A model generated the notes under the pieces. The model saw nothing but the letters and a program-made list of their open reading frames with translations. It ran no database searches and had not been told where the DNA came from. Of a stretch of 64,000 nucleotides of DNA, positions 12,270 through 23,548 are shown piece after piece. The number at the start of each line of letters is the position of its first letter. The stretch's first letter is position 1. The DNA lies in the NCBI GenBank assembly GCA_028829895.1, contig CM054181.1, forward strand, positions 69,919,259-69,983,258, written 5' to 3'. The position numbers and the translations under genes are program-made. Source of the stretch: Sinotaia quadrata (taxonomy: Eukaryota > Mollusca > Gastropoda > Architaenioglossa > Viviparidae).

Positions 12270-12600
12270 CTTGTTTCTTTACCCTCCCAGCCCATTATCT
12301 CCCTTGTTTTTTTCTTTACTCTTCCAAGCCATTATCTCCCTTGTTTTTTTACCCTCCCAGCCCACTATCTCCCTTGATTCTTTATTCTCTCCCTTGTTTT
12401 TTTATTCTTCCAAGCCATTATCTCCCTGGTTTCTTTAATCTTCCAAGCCATTATCTCCCTTGTTTCTTTTCTCTTCTAAGCCATTCTCTCCCTTGTTTCT
12501 TTACTCTTTCAAGTAATTATCTCCCTTGTTTCTTTACTCTTCCAAGCCATTATCTCCCTTGTTTCTTTACCTTTGCGACTTACTGTCTCCTTTTCTTCTC
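12270..12600. repeat. Minisatellite, 33-bp unit, about 10 copies
   Basis: CCATTATCTCCCTTGTTTCT recurs about every 33 bp with TTTTTT/TTCTTT variants. The plus strand is nearly all pyrimidine and open in two frames (11-residue cycle). Confidence 0.92.
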
Positions 12601-12790
12601 GCTTTCGGGGGGTGGGGTGGGGTGTGGGCGTCTATCTCTTTTAACTTCTTCCTCTTCTTCTTTCCCTCTCTCTCTCGCTCGCACGCTCCGTCTTTCTTTC
12701 CGTTTTTCTCCCCACTTTCTTTTTTCTCTCTCTCTACATTTTTCCTTCACTTTTATTTGCTCTCTCTTCTTTTTCCTCCCTCCCACGAAT
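12601..12790 (+). repeat. Pyrimidine-rich tract
   Basis: After GGGGGGTGGGGTGGGGTG (12606-12625, G-quadruplex capable), about 150 bp of C/T-rich DNA follows. Confidence 0.8.
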
Positions 12791-13554
12791 TCACTGTACA
12801 TAATGCTGACAAAGTTTAATTAAGCTTAATTAGCCATTTCCTCTGGAATCATTCATTTTGGGGTCATACAGATAACATACATGTGATTGCAATATTATAA
12901 TTACAACCTTCATTGTCCTAACCCGCGCGCTTAATTTCAGAATTCGCAATCATAATTATTTTCAAACTCTCACTCATATTTAATCTCCTTCAAAACCCCA
13001 GTTTCGAGCAAATGAAAATTACTCTCATTTCCTCTGAAGCTGGCTGCAAGTGACCTCAGGATGTAACTCTGAGTGTGATAACAATGTGAAAATCTTTTCA
13101 AACGCATCATTGTCATATTTTGCACAATTATGTTATATTATTCTAAAGCTTCCGGTTGTAAAAATTTGTTTGTTAACTCTTGTCGGGCCGCCAGTTCATT
13201 TCCACAAATCATAAAGCCACTCACACGAACACATGATCTCATTCAACGGCAAACAATGATTTTTTTTTTAATAACGCAACATTTGTCACTGGTTGACAAT
13301 ACTTACACTTGTACGTTTGGGTGAGTAATAGGACTGCGTGCACTTCTATACATAAAAGTAATTGTCCAATATGTTTCTTCTCTTATTAATCATGGCATTG
13401 GGCACTCATAAACAATGACGTCATTTTGAGAAAAGACAGATTCAAACACAAGCATACGCACATGGAAAAGAAAAATTCAAACACATATACACAAGTAAAA
13501 ACTATAAACCATGAACAAATGCATATTATCTCACTTACTCATATTCAATCACAA
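12791..13554. other. Unique spacer
   Basis: No array or supported exon. A short CRE-like GACGTCATTTTG occurs near 13418. Confidence 0.5.
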
Positions 13555-13925
13555 ATTATGCTAATATTCTCACGAATATTACACTCAAATTCACTCACAT
13601 ATTACACTCATATTCACTCACATATTACACTCATATTCACACATATATTACATTCATATTCACACACATATATTACACTAATATTCACACACATATTACA
13701 ATCATATTCACACATATATTACATTCATATTCACTCACATATTACACTCATATTCACACACCTATTTCATTCATATTCACACATATATATTACACTCATA
13801 TTCACTCACATATTACAATCATATTCACACACCTATTACATTCATATTGACACATATATTACATTCATATTCACTCACATATTACAGTCATATTCACAAA
13901 CAAAATACACTCATGTTACACACCT
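13555..13925. repeat. Minisatellite, about 23-bp unit, about 15 copies
   Basis: CACATATTACACTCATATTC and variants with ACATA/CCTA recur. The plus strand contains almost no G, which removes stops and gives a false 189-codon frame. Confidence 0.9.
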
Positions 13926-14067
13926 ACCTTTAAACACGTGCACATGCTGGCACTTTCTGTTTGCACACACATGCACAGACTCCCCCCACGCATAAAACAC
14001 GCACTCGAAATATGTACGTACCGAATTCATATACACGCATTAAACACCCATACCCACTTACGCGCAC

Positions 14068-14069
<2 letters not shown>

Positions 14070-14113
<44 letters not shown>
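14070..14113. repeat. (AC)n microsatellite
   Basis: An uninterrupted CA run. Confidence 0.95.
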
Positions 14114-14116
<3 letters not shown>

Positions 14117-14236
14117 AAAATCTTACATACACACAAACTCACTACTTCATTTCCTGCTCATAAATATGAGCCACTACTATATAAATCTGCTTAAAACAAC
14201 ATCGTGCAAAACACATACAAATGCACACTCTGACAC

Positions 14237-14241
14237 GCACG

Positions 14242-14308
<67 letters not shown>
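14237..14308. repeat. (GC)n(AC)n microsatellite
   Basis: ACGCACGCGCGCGCGC passes into a long AC run. Confidence 0.95.
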
Positions 14309-14310
<2 letters not shown>

Positions 14311-14509
14311 CACAATTATTTGTTGCGGTTATAAGATATACAAAATGTATCTACACGTCGTAAGCTTCAACAAATGAAAAGAAAAATGCAATGATAGAAA
14401 CACTCACTAAGGAACGCAAAGGGCATGTACGAAAAAGAACAAAATCAACTCTGTATTTTTTTTTCTAAAAATTAAAATTATTTGGAGATTTGTGCTCTGG
14501 TGTCGGGCC

Positions 14510-14733
14510 ATTGGTGACTGCTCATTTGTCATTTTGGTGAATTTAGTTGTCAGAGATGACTGCTCATTTGTCATTTTGGTGAATTTTGTTGTTCAGAGAT
14601 GACTGCTCATTTGTCATTTTGGTGAATTTTGTTGTTCAGAGCTGACTGCTCATTTATCATTTTGGTGAATTTTGTTGTTCAGAGCTGACTGCTCATTTAT
14701 CATTTTGGTGAATTTTGTTGTTCATAGCTGAGT
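14510..14733. repeat. Minisatellite, 43-bp unit, 5 copies
   Basis: TGACTGCTCATTTGTCATTT occurs at about 14515, 14557, 14600, 14643 and 14686. The first period is 42 bp, the rest 43. Confidence 0.95.
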
Positions 14734-14929
14734 GGTGGATTCGTTGATATGTATGCGGACATCGGTGTTGTAGTAATGAAACAAACTGATACCCGTTCAA
14801 AGACTAGCTTTCTGGCACTGTCTTCAAACCAATGAATTTGTAAAACTGTTTCAGCACTGTGTTTGTAAAAGACAAATTTATAGTAAGGAATATACATCGA
14901 TGTATAACCGATGCTATGTTACTATTTAT

Positions 14930-15028
14930 TTTTGTGCTATAATTGAGTGACTGACGTTCATACGCAATTATATTTTGAGTGTGTGTGTGTGCAATAACTG
15001 AGTGACTGACGTGTTCTGACGCAATTAT

Positions 15029-15073
<45 letters not shown>

Positions 15074-15163
15074 AATAACTGAGTGACTGACGTATTCTGA
15101 CGCAATCATATTTTTTATTTTTGTGCTATAACTGAGTGACTGACGTGTTCTGACGCAATTATA

Positions 15164-15196
<33 letters not shown>

Positions 15197-15430
15197 AATA
15201 ACTGAGTGACTGACGTGTTCTGACGCAATCATATTTTTTATTTTTGTGCTATAACTGAGTGACTGAACTGTTCTGACGTAATTATATTTTTTTATTTTTA
15301 TGCTGAGTGACGTGTACTTGCTGTAATGATATTTTTAGTGTGCTATAATGGCATGTACTGATGTAATTATATTTTTTTATTTTGTGCTATAACTGGAGTG
15401 ACGTGTACTGGAGTGATAATATATTTTTAT
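14930..15430. repeat. Compound minisatellite with nested (GT)n
   Basis: A core of about 45 bp (GTGACTGACGTGTTCTGACG, then CAATTATATTT) recurs about 9 times. In several units the TTTTTGTGCT linker is replaced by a (GT)n run of variable length, while others keep the short form. Confidence 0.9.
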
Positions 15431-15479
15431 TTTTGTGCGATAAAAGGCGTAATAATATTGTTGAAAATTACAACAACAC

Positions 15480-16340
15480 TTCATGCACTGGCTAAATTCT
15501 ATTGTTTATACTAGTATTATGTACAGATTTAATTCTTTTGATTATTCTTGTATTATAGCAAACTTTCATGTACAGATTTAATTCTATTGGTTATACTTGT
15601 GTTATAGCAATGTTTAATGTATAGAGTTAATTCTATTATTTAATCTTGTACTATAGTATAGTTTTATGTACATATTTATTTCTGTTGTTTATACTTGTAC
15701 TATATTAAAGTTCATTTAATGACATAATTTTATTGTTTATAATTGTACTATACTAAGGCTTCGTGTACAGACTTAATTCTATTGTTTATACTTGTACTAT
15801 AAAGTTTCATATAATAACATACTTTATTGTGTATACAACATTATTTTATTGTTTATACTTTAATAAAGTTGCGTATACCGATACAATTTAATTGTTTATA
15901 CTTGTACTCTGACAAAGTTTCATTTACTGATAACATTCTAATGTTTATACTTGTACCATAACACACCTTCCTGTACTGATACAATTCAATTGTTTATAAT
16001 TGTGGTATAAAAACTTCATTTACGGACAAAATTCAAATGGTTAATCTTGTGCTGTAATAAAGTGATATTAATGATGTCAATATTTTGTTCAAATCTTTGA
16101 CATTACTGACATAGCAAAGTGACGTGAACTACTGTAATTGTTTTGTTTACAATTGTGTCCTAAGTCAGTGACGTGCAAATATGCAAGTGAAGCATGCTGA
16201 TGTAATTCTGATGTTTATAGGTGTGTTATAATAAAGTATCAGGCAGTGATACAATTCTGTTGTTTAAATATGTGGTACAATAAATCGGCAAGTACCTACG
16301 TCATTCGATTATTTACCTTTGCGCTACAATAAAGAGAGGT
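15480..16340. repeat. Degenerate array, about 60-bp unit, about 14 copies
   Basis: ATTCTATTGTTTATACTTGT and TAAAGTTTCATGTACTGAT-like words alternate at 55-65 bp spacing with high divergence. Confidence 0.8.
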
Positions 16341-16890
16341 GTACCAATATTATTCAACTGTTGATATTCATGATGAAACAAGAAAACCAAACTCCAGTTA
16401 CTTTCTTTGTTGTTTAGTTTTAATTTTTAAATTGGTCTCACCATTCTTATCTTTTTGTACTTTTTCGTTAAATATCTGACGTCACGATACTGACAAGCTT
16501 CGATTTCTTGCAACAAAAAAATATGAGCAATAGATTAAGTTCAGGGGCAAGGGGGAGGGGGGTGTATGTACATTACAGACATTCTCCAAAGAATAGTACT
16601 TTACCCATTGTTTCCTCGTCGTGGTAAAAAAAAAAAAATGAATAATGAAATAAGCTATAAATAGTACAGATAATAACTATTGAGACAAAGCCAAACTCAC
16701 CAGATGCGAATAGACATCGTGCGATTTGTTAACACTGCTAGTATAGTGGCCACGTTCAGTTTCCTTGCTTTGAAAATAAAATTTTATCGGGCAGACAACT
16801 GTCCAATGCAATGCTGGTCCTTCTTCACTTGCTTTCAATATTACAACAACAAAATAAAGCGCAAGGAAGTCTTCTTAAGACATCATTGTC
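16341..16890. other. Unique spacer
   Basis: It has short G and A runs (16548-16562 and 16627-16638). No gene is recognised. Confidence 0.5.
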
Positions 16891-16970
16891 CTCTTCTTTA
16901 TTCATAGAAATATTTTCTCTTCTTTATTCATAGAAATATTTTCTCTTCTTTATTCATAGAAATATTTTTT
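16891..16970. repeat. 26-bp unit, 3 copies
   Basis: CTTTATTCATAGAAATATTT occurs at 16896, 16922 and 16948. Confidence 0.95.
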
Positions 16971-17129
16971 TCTTTAAAAGCTGAGTTTATTTCAATTTTA
17001 TGTACATAATTATTTTCTTTAACGCATTCGTACATTACATCCATGAGGACACTGACTTTTCCTCGGTACTCAGTAAACATTAGAAAGAAATATACTAGAA
17101 GAGATAATGTTGTTTTCGATGTACGGCCG

Positions 17130-17400
17130 AGAGACACTGTAAAGCGTCCCTTTTCAAGTCGGACGACACTGTAAAGTGTCCTTTTTCAAATCGGACGACA
17201 CTATACGGGGTCCTCTTTTCACGTCGGATGACACTATAAAGTGTCCTTTTTCAAATCGGACGACACTATACGGGGTCCTCTTTTCACGTCGGATGACACT
17301 GTAAAGTGCCCTTTTTCAAGTCGGACGACCATTGTAAAGGGTCCTCTTTCCCACCTCGGACGACACTGTAAAGTGCCAATGTTTCAAGTCGGACGACAAG
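17130..17400. repeat. Minisatellite, 32/33-bp unit with palindrome, 8 copies
   Basis: GACACT recurs at 17133, 17165, 17197, 17230, 17262 and 17295, then diverged copies follow. Units with GACACT-GTAA-AGTGTC form a 6-bp hairpin. Two unit types (AAAGTGTCC and TACGGGGTCC) alternate in the middle. Confidence 0.95.
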
Positions 17401-17930
17401 TATGCAATTTTCTTCTCAGAATTTGATTTCTCGGATATTTCACATTAATCTTGTACTGAAAGAAATGACTTGTACAGAAGTTTGTCGTGTGCAGTACAAT
17501 ACATCACTGCTGCTCACCCGGAAACTGAAGAGCAACGAGTATTTCTCAGTCAGAAAACAAATCTCGAATGTTTCGAATTGAACGTTAGTAACAGGAAGAA
17601 GTCTTTATAACCGATAAATCAACTTTTTGCTTTTAAACCGACATATTTTGCAGTATCAGAGGCGAAAATATTTTTTAAAGTGATAAGTATCGCTTTAAAA
17701 CAATTTGCTCATATAACTGACGAATACGTTTAAAGTTCACAGGGTACATCTCTGTTAAGCGTACCAAGTAACGTCGAAATCTAGCGTCTTCCGAAATGTA
17801 CAGTTCAAAGTTATGCACAGAATAAAAATCAAGCCGTATGGAGTCAAGCAAAGTCCAATAATAAATTTAGCAAGCCCGTACAAATCCAGTCAGAGAAATG
17901 AGTACATCTTCTATATGATATTTTGTAGCT
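17401..17930. other. Unique spacer
   Basis: No feature is recognised before the T/CT tract that leads into the candidate acceptor at 17988. Confidence 0.5.
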
Positions 17931-17988
17931 TTTTTTTTTTCTCTCTCTCTCTCTCTCTCACGTCTTTCTCCTGCTCTTTATTTCATAG

Positions 17989-18217
17989 TTCAAGAGTTCA
18001 GTTTTGTGGTTTAGTGACGTCAGCTACTGACAGAAATAAGATCTGGACCGAAACAAGATGGTCATATGCTGATCTTCATGCTGTTCGAAAGGTTTTATAT
18101 TTTAGTGATACCACTACTAGGGGCAGACAAACACGATTGAATTATGCGCCCGCTTTTGGAAACAATTCACTTCACACGATAGAAACAGGGAGAGATGGAG
18201 GGGGAGGAAAAGCATGA
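17989..18217 (+). CDS. Possible terminal exon after a very strong acceptor
   Basis: A long T-rich and CT-rich tract (17930-17980) runs into TTTATTTCATAG, a strong-looking plus-strand 3' splice site. Downstream the frame reading SRVQFCGLVTSATDRNKIW stays open for about 75 codons to a TGA at 18215. The segment is free of tandem repeats and includes a TGACGTCA motif. No upstream exon on this strand was found, the CT tract could simply be a microsatellite, and I know no similar protein. Low confidence. Confidence 0.2.
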
Positions 18218-18339
18218 TATGGTTTCAATCATCATAGTGGTACGCACATCATTTTCAGCTGTGTTTTTCTTATTGGTGGAGGTTTGAATCTAAATGCACG
18301 AGTGAATACAGGCTTCGTGTTGAAGTCTGTTGATACACA

Positions 18340-18446
18340 CGCTCTCTCTCTCCCCCCCCCCCCCCAGACACTCCTTTCTCACACACATACGCATACTCAC
18401 ACGCACACAAACACGCACGCACACACACGCACACACACACACACAT
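18340..18446 (+). repeat. CT, poly-C and (AC)n tract
   Basis: CTCTCTCTC, about 15 Cs (18351-18365), then imperfect AC repeats. Confidence 0.9.
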
Positions 18447-18900
18447 TTTATTTTACGAAATAAATCTTAAATCTGTGTATCGAAGTGAGTGTTAATGAAG
18501 ACTCATTTTTCACTAAGAGATTAATTCTTTTTCTTTTTTTAAATATTATTTTCTTCTTTTAGAGAGAGAGAAAAGAGAAGGGAGAGTCAGGCTGAACTAG
18601 TTGTTCTCAGATATATGAATTAGCTGATATCAAATATGCTGTATAAAATGGAACTAGTTGCTATCGTGTACTAAGTAAGAAAGAGTCCAGTCAAATATAC
18701 AGTGTAAAGGTGGTGGTTTAATAATAAAATAATACTTAAAGCGATGCTATTAGTATTGTTAATTATCCAGAGTAAAGATTATTTACTGTCAAATATAGTG
18801 GCATTTATATTTAATGATCAGCGAGCTTTTTAGCAAATCGTGTTAAGTCTCTATTGTATCGCAGCAGCTTCAACCGAAAACAAAATATATGATCACAAAC
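18447..18900. other. Unique AT-rich spacer
   Basis: Nothing recognised. Confidence 0.5.
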
Positions 18901-18902
18901 TC

Positions 18903-18941
18903 ATGCACACACAAACACACGCGCGCACACAAACACATACG

Positions 18942-18972
<31 letters not shown>
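18903..18972. repeat. (AC)n microsatellite
   Basis: Imperfect, then pure, AC run. Confidence 0.95.
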
Positions 18973-18975
<3 letters not shown>

Positions 18976-19416
18976 GCTAGCAGACTCTTCTTTATTGGCA
19001 GAAATGGCGCATGCGCAAACGCTTACACATAAAAAAAATGTTATTCTATCATCAGTGCCGTGCCAAATCTACTGCTCCACAAAGCTGAGCTGGTTCGGGT
19101 TTCGTGAATCCGAAAATGAAAAGGTAAAGAAAACAAGGGGCAAGAGAAAGCTATTACGACAGTATGAAACAACACGATGATATCTGACAGCGAACACGCT
19201 CGGCAAAACAGGGGTCAAGCCCTCACTGGAGTCTCCACGCAACAAGGACAAGCACGTATTTCATTACAGTCGACGTATACCTTAATATACACTCGCACGA
19301 GTATATAACAGCCAGAGGAGAAATCATTGGAAGTGGGTACTTAGCAGTAACTAATCGATCTCTTCCACGCAGAGGAGTGACGGTTGTCGTCCTTGATGTT
19401 GAACGAACATGTGACC

Positions 19417-19500
19417 ATGGCGGATGGACGCATAAATAGGGAATTACGCGGAAGAGCAATGAAACTCATATGTGCGTTGAATGAAAGAAATACATCAACA
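19417..19500 (+). CDS. Possible first coding exon (MADGRINRELRG...)
   Basis: GTGACCATGGCGG gives a good Kozak context. The frame MADGRINRELRGRAMKLICA continues to CAACAG followed by GTATGG, a fair splice donor, after 28 codons. Without splicing, the frame runs to a stop at 19597. The stretch is CpG-bearing and repeat-free between an AC tract (18925-18972) and the 40-bp array starting near 19755. No partner exon is visible, so this is a weak candidate. Confidence 0.18.
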
Positions 19501-19754
19501 GGTATGGTGTATGACTGCTTCTTTACTTCACGTAAATCCTCTGAGTTTGCTTTATCAACGAAGCAGTCTGTATCAAGAACTCATGACAATGATTTGTAAT
19601 AAGTGAAGATCGCGTATAAAGCACTTTTAACAACGCAAAGAAACGAAAAAAAGAAGGCATTAAAATATTTTTAAAATTGTACGAACACTCACCAAGCAAC
19701 AATGCGAAAAATGAACAAATGAAGCACAAGCAGCAAATGAACAAAAGTTACAAA

Positions 19755-20200
19755 ACATTAACAGTTAACAACCACAAACAATAATAAACAATCATTAACA
19801 AAGTTAACAATCCACAAACAGCAAATTAACAAATCATTAACAGTTCACAATGCACAAGCAGCAAATTAACAGTTGACAATGCACAAGCAACAAATTAACA
19901 AATCATTAACAGTTGACAATGCACAAGCAACAAATTAACAAATCATTAACAGTTAACAATGCACAAGCAACAAATTAATACATCATTAACAGTTGACAAT
20001 GCACAAGCAACAAATTAACAAATCATTAACAGTTGACAATGCACAAGCAACAAATTAACAAAGCATTAACAAAGTTAACAAGCAACAAGAACAAATTAAC
20101 AAAGCATTAACAAAGTTAACAACCAACAAGCACAAATTAATCATTAACAGTTAACAGCGTACGAAAAGCAAATTAACAAAACATTAACCGTTAACAACCC
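19755..20200. repeat. Minisatellite, 40-bp unit, about 10 copies
   Basis: CATTAACAGTTGACAATGCA and CAAGCAACAAATTAACAAAT alternate; GTTAAC/GTTGAC variants. The plus strand is almost free of T-G-rich words and is A-rich. Confidence 0.93.
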
Positions 20201-20254
20201 ACACAACAACAAAAAATCAACAAAGCATTAGAGAACACAAAATCGAACAAACAT

Positions 20255-20660
20255 TGCAAAGAATATAAATAAGATGTACAATTAATTAACAATGGACAAA
20301 GTAAAAATAAGATGTACAATTAATTAACAATGGACAAAGTAAAAATAAGATATACAATTAATTAACAATGGACAAAGTAAAAATAAGATGTACAATTAAT
20401 CAACAATGGACAAAGTATAAATAAAGTACAGTCAGTTAACAATGGACAAACTATAAATAAACAATGTACAATGAGTTGACAACGGACAAACTATAAATAA
20501 ACACAGTAAAATCAGTTAACAATGGACAAACTATAAATAAACAAAGTACAATGAGTTAACAACGGACAAATTATAACTTTAAGAAGTAAAACAATTCGTT
20601 AACAATGGACAAACTATATATAAACAAAGTACACTCAGTTAACAACAGACAAGCAACCCC
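20255..20660. repeat. Minisatellite, 38-bp unit, about 10 copies
   Basis: TTAACAATGGACAAAGTAAA and AATAAGATGTACAATTAA recur. The left four units are near-identical and the right units more diverged. It shares TTAACAATGGACAA-like words with the preceding 40-bp family. Confidence 0.93.
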
Positions 20661-20754
20661 AAAAAACAAAGAACCAAGAACTCAAAATAAAGAACAGACA
20701 GTCCACGAAATTAAACAAATGACGAATCGATACACCATTGACTAATAAATAATG

Positions 20755-21100
20755 CACAGACAATAGAAAAACATTGAAAAAACTATAGAACAACTATGCA
20801 TAGACAATAGAAAAACATTGAAAAAAAACTATAGAAAAGCTATGAATTTACAATAGAACAACTATGCATAGACAATAGAAAAACATTGAAAAAACAATAG
20901 AAAAACATTGGAAAAAACTATAGAAAAGCTATGAATTTACAATAGAACAACTATGCATAGACAATAGAAAAACATTGAAAAAACAATAGAAAAGCTATGA
21001 ATTTACAATAAAACAACTATGCATAGACAATAGAAAAACATTGAAAAAACAATAGAAAAGCTATGAATTTACAATAGAACAACTATGAAAAGACAATAAG
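20755..21100. repeat. Minisatellite, about 66-bp unit, about 5 copies
   Basis: CAACTATGCATAGACAATAG, AAAAACATTG and AAGCTATGAATTTACAATAG recur in order. Some units have an extra internal AAACATTG block. Confidence 0.92.
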
Positions 21101-21310
21101 CAAAACACGTGCAAGTATAAACATAAATGTTAAATAGTCAACAAATAATGCGAAAGCAGTTAACGATACAAAAGTAATGCACAAATAATTAACAAACGAT
21201 ATACAATCAATTAATAATACACAAGGAACACATAGGTAGTTAGCAAACAATGTAAAGTTAACGATGCATAAACAATACACAATGTATAAAATTAAAAACA
21301 TCACAAGCAA
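21101..21310. repeat. Degenerate continuation of A-rich arrays
   Basis: ATTAACAA, AATAATGC and ACACAA words recur loosely. Confidence 0.5.
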
Positions 21311-22011
21311 TTACTGATGCTCAGTCAACAATTCAGGAGGCGTGTACAAACAAGAAACAACGCACACACCGAAATATCGTCGAGGGGGTTGTCATCAGAG
21401 TTATCCTCAGACCTCATCGATGTAGGCATTTGTAAATTTTAACTTTTTCTATCGGATGTTTAATAGAGATCCTTATAGAAAAAATATGTAAGACAAAAGG
21501 TTTTAAGGATGATATATCATGCTTTCGAGTTTCTCATCTGGTCCATTCATCTATCTTGTAATATGTCCGAAATGACCTCCAGTTTAGTGTGGACCTTGTC
21601 AGATTAGGTGGACGAAACTTGTGCGCGGTCGGTGGGAGTGTTAATTTCCTGGTCGGTTTTGACATAATAGCTAAAGCTATTTTTTTTGTTGTTAACATTC
21701 ATTGTCATTTGCGCTTCAGTTTACAATGATCGATTAATTTATTTATACAATTTCTATAAATGCTATGTTTCGCATTAATTTAGTTTAATGCTTCAGATGT
21801 TTTTTTTTAAAGCATTAACAGTAATGATTAAATGTGCGTTGAAAGATTGATGGTGGATTGGTCATTTGATTCATTTATCGTCTGGTCGATCATTTATTCA
21901 CTGATTAACTGACTGATTGATTGAATGATCGATTCTTTGAATCAAGTGTTGAGTGTGTTGATTAATATACTGATGATTTTTTAAATGTTACATTATACTG
22001 ACGTCACTCAC
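21311..22011. other. Unique DNA flanking the exon, presumed downstream intron
   Basis: It begins at the GTGAGT donor of the 789-bp exon. A GATTGATGGTGGATTGGTCA-type loose repeat lies near 21845-21945. No further exon could be placed. Confidence 0.45.
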
Positions 22012-22800
22012 CTGTAGGAACTGTAACCAGTTCCGATTCGCCCGAATCTGCTGTTCCATCCCCTGTCATCCCCCCACCGATGGCCGCTTGCCGTCCGTAC
22101 ATCTCTCCAAACGGACGTATAGTGCTAGACACTTCACCAACCACCCGGCTCGGATTTCGTCCAGGCTCCTCTCCTGGACCCCGTGCCATTCCGCGCTCTC
22201 GATTCAGTCCCATTCCTGGTATTCCAGAATTCGCAAGAATACTTTTGTCAGCAGGCATGCCTGCAGGAGAGAAGGACGCGGCGGCAGGAAAAGGCAAGAA
22301 CGACTGTTGGTCATAAGTAGTCAGTCCCTCGGGCTCGGGGATCTCCTGAGACTGGGACAGAAGCGGGTCCATAGGGGACGTGCGAACAGTTCCGGAAGTG
22401 CTAGCTGCAGCACTGCTCATGGACTGAAAGCAGAACTGCGGGTCTTGCAGGGCGTGCTGCTGGTTCTGCAGATGCTGCTGAAAGTTTTGACGCTGCTGTT
22501 GCTGGAACTGGGTGCTGTACAGCGGAGAGGACTGAGGCATTTCGTAGCTGCTCGATGTTCCCATCCGCATGCCGTTGATGTCGGCCATATCTAGCCCGCC
22601 ACCAACGCTCCCGACAAAGGGGGACCACCGTGGGGGACCCTCGTGTGCGGTATCATTGTCCTGCGCTTCGACATCATCGGGATCGGCCACCTCCGTGGAG
22701 TTCACCATGCCTGGAGAGTCGTTCAGGTCGTGTTTGCGGAAGTCACTCTGCTTCTCAAAGTCTTCCGGGTCGCCGTTTTTAGTGCTGTCCTCGTCATAGT
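22012..22800 (-). CDS. Internal coding exon, acidic then Gln/Ser/Pro-rich protein segment
   Basis: A 789-bp internal exon on the minus strand. The acceptor reads CTTCTCTCCACACACAG before the exon and the donor is CAG followed by GTGAGT, a consensus match. The first two bases complete an Asp codon begun by the exon at 27196-27358, giving the join YLK-D-YDED, so phases agree. It encodes about 263 residues: an acidic stretch (residues 1-55), a PPRWSPF motif near 56-62, a Gln-rich run around 98-119, an Ala/Ser-rich stretch around 127-136, a Pro-rich part (150-185), then a Gly/Arg-rich end. There are no Cys/His pairs, membrane segments or enzyme motifs. GC content and codon use stand out clearly from the AT-rich flanks. 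Such composition is typical of disordered activation regions of transcription regulators, but I do not recognise the family. The exon ends in phase 1, so at least one more exon lies downstream (below 22012). Confidence 0.85.
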
Positions 22801-22802
22801 CT

Positions 22803-23100
22803 GTGTGTGGAGAGAAGGTGTTAAAGATTATCTGAAGGCTGGTGTGTATAGAGAAGATATTAAAGCTTATTTTACGGCTAGTCTGTGGAGAGAAAGTGTT
22901 CAAGAGTATCTGAAGTCTAGAGTTTGGAGAATAAGTGTTAAAGAAAGTTTGATGGTTGGGGCGTGGAGAGGTTTTGAAGATCATATGATGGTTGGGATGT
23001 GGAGAGAAGATTTTAAGAGTACCCGACGACTAAAGCGTGGAGAGAAGGTGTTAAAAACTATCTGAAGGCTAGGATGTAATCTGAGGGTGTTAAAGATTTC
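22803..23100. repeat. Minisatellite, 36-bp unit abutting the exon acceptor
   Basis: GTGTGGAGAGAAGGTGTTAA and ATTATCTGAAGGCT recur every 36-37 bp, about 8 copies. The first unit contains the functional acceptor of the 789-bp exon. On the minus strand each unit reads TTTAAC, a CCTTCTCTCC-like tract, then an AG. As 36 is 12 codons, the plus strand stays open. Confidence 0.93.
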
Positions 23101-23430
23101 TGAAGGACAGGGTTTAATCAGAGGGTATAAAAGATTCTCTGAAGGCTATAATGCACAGAAATTGTGTTAAAAATTATCTGAAGTCTAAGCTGTAGAGAGA
23201 AATTGTTAAAGATTATATGAAGGCTCGGTTAGGAAGGAATGATGTTTAAGATTATTTGAAGACTAACGTTTGGAAGAAGGCTGTTACATATTATTTGAAG
23301 GCTTATGTTTGGAATAAGGCTGTTACATATTATTTGAAGACTAACGTTTGGAAGAAGGCTGTTAAATGTTGTTTGAAAGCTAGTGGATTTTAGCAGTTAT
23401 TTGAACTCTATCCTATAGAGAGATGGTTTT
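23101..23430. repeat. Degenerate extension of the 36-bp array
   Basis: GTTAAAGATTATCTGAAGGC-like words continue at 40-50 bp spacing. A 48-bp local repeat (GTTTGGAAGAAGGCTGTTA) is seen near 23265-23370. Confidence 0.75.
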
Positions 23431-23548
23431 AACAATCATGGGAAAGCTATATATGTTCAAATCTCAGATTTTTTAAATATAATTTTCAGAAATCTAACTT
23501 GTATCTCAAAGACAAAGGTCTTCGTATGACCATCCTTACTTCGTTAAG

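Noticed and set aside
13426..13995. 189-codon plus frame as a gene
   Set aside because: It runs through a G-poor 23-bp array; composition alone explains the lack of stops.
22088..22594. 168-codon plus frame opposite the 789-bp exon
   Set aside because: The minus frame has both splice sites and phase continuity; the plus frame is its GC-rich shadow.
22643..23065. 140-codon plus frame with a 12-residue repeat (WREGVKDYLKAG-like)
   Set aside because: It crosses the exon/intron border on the other strand and is produced by the 36-bp array.
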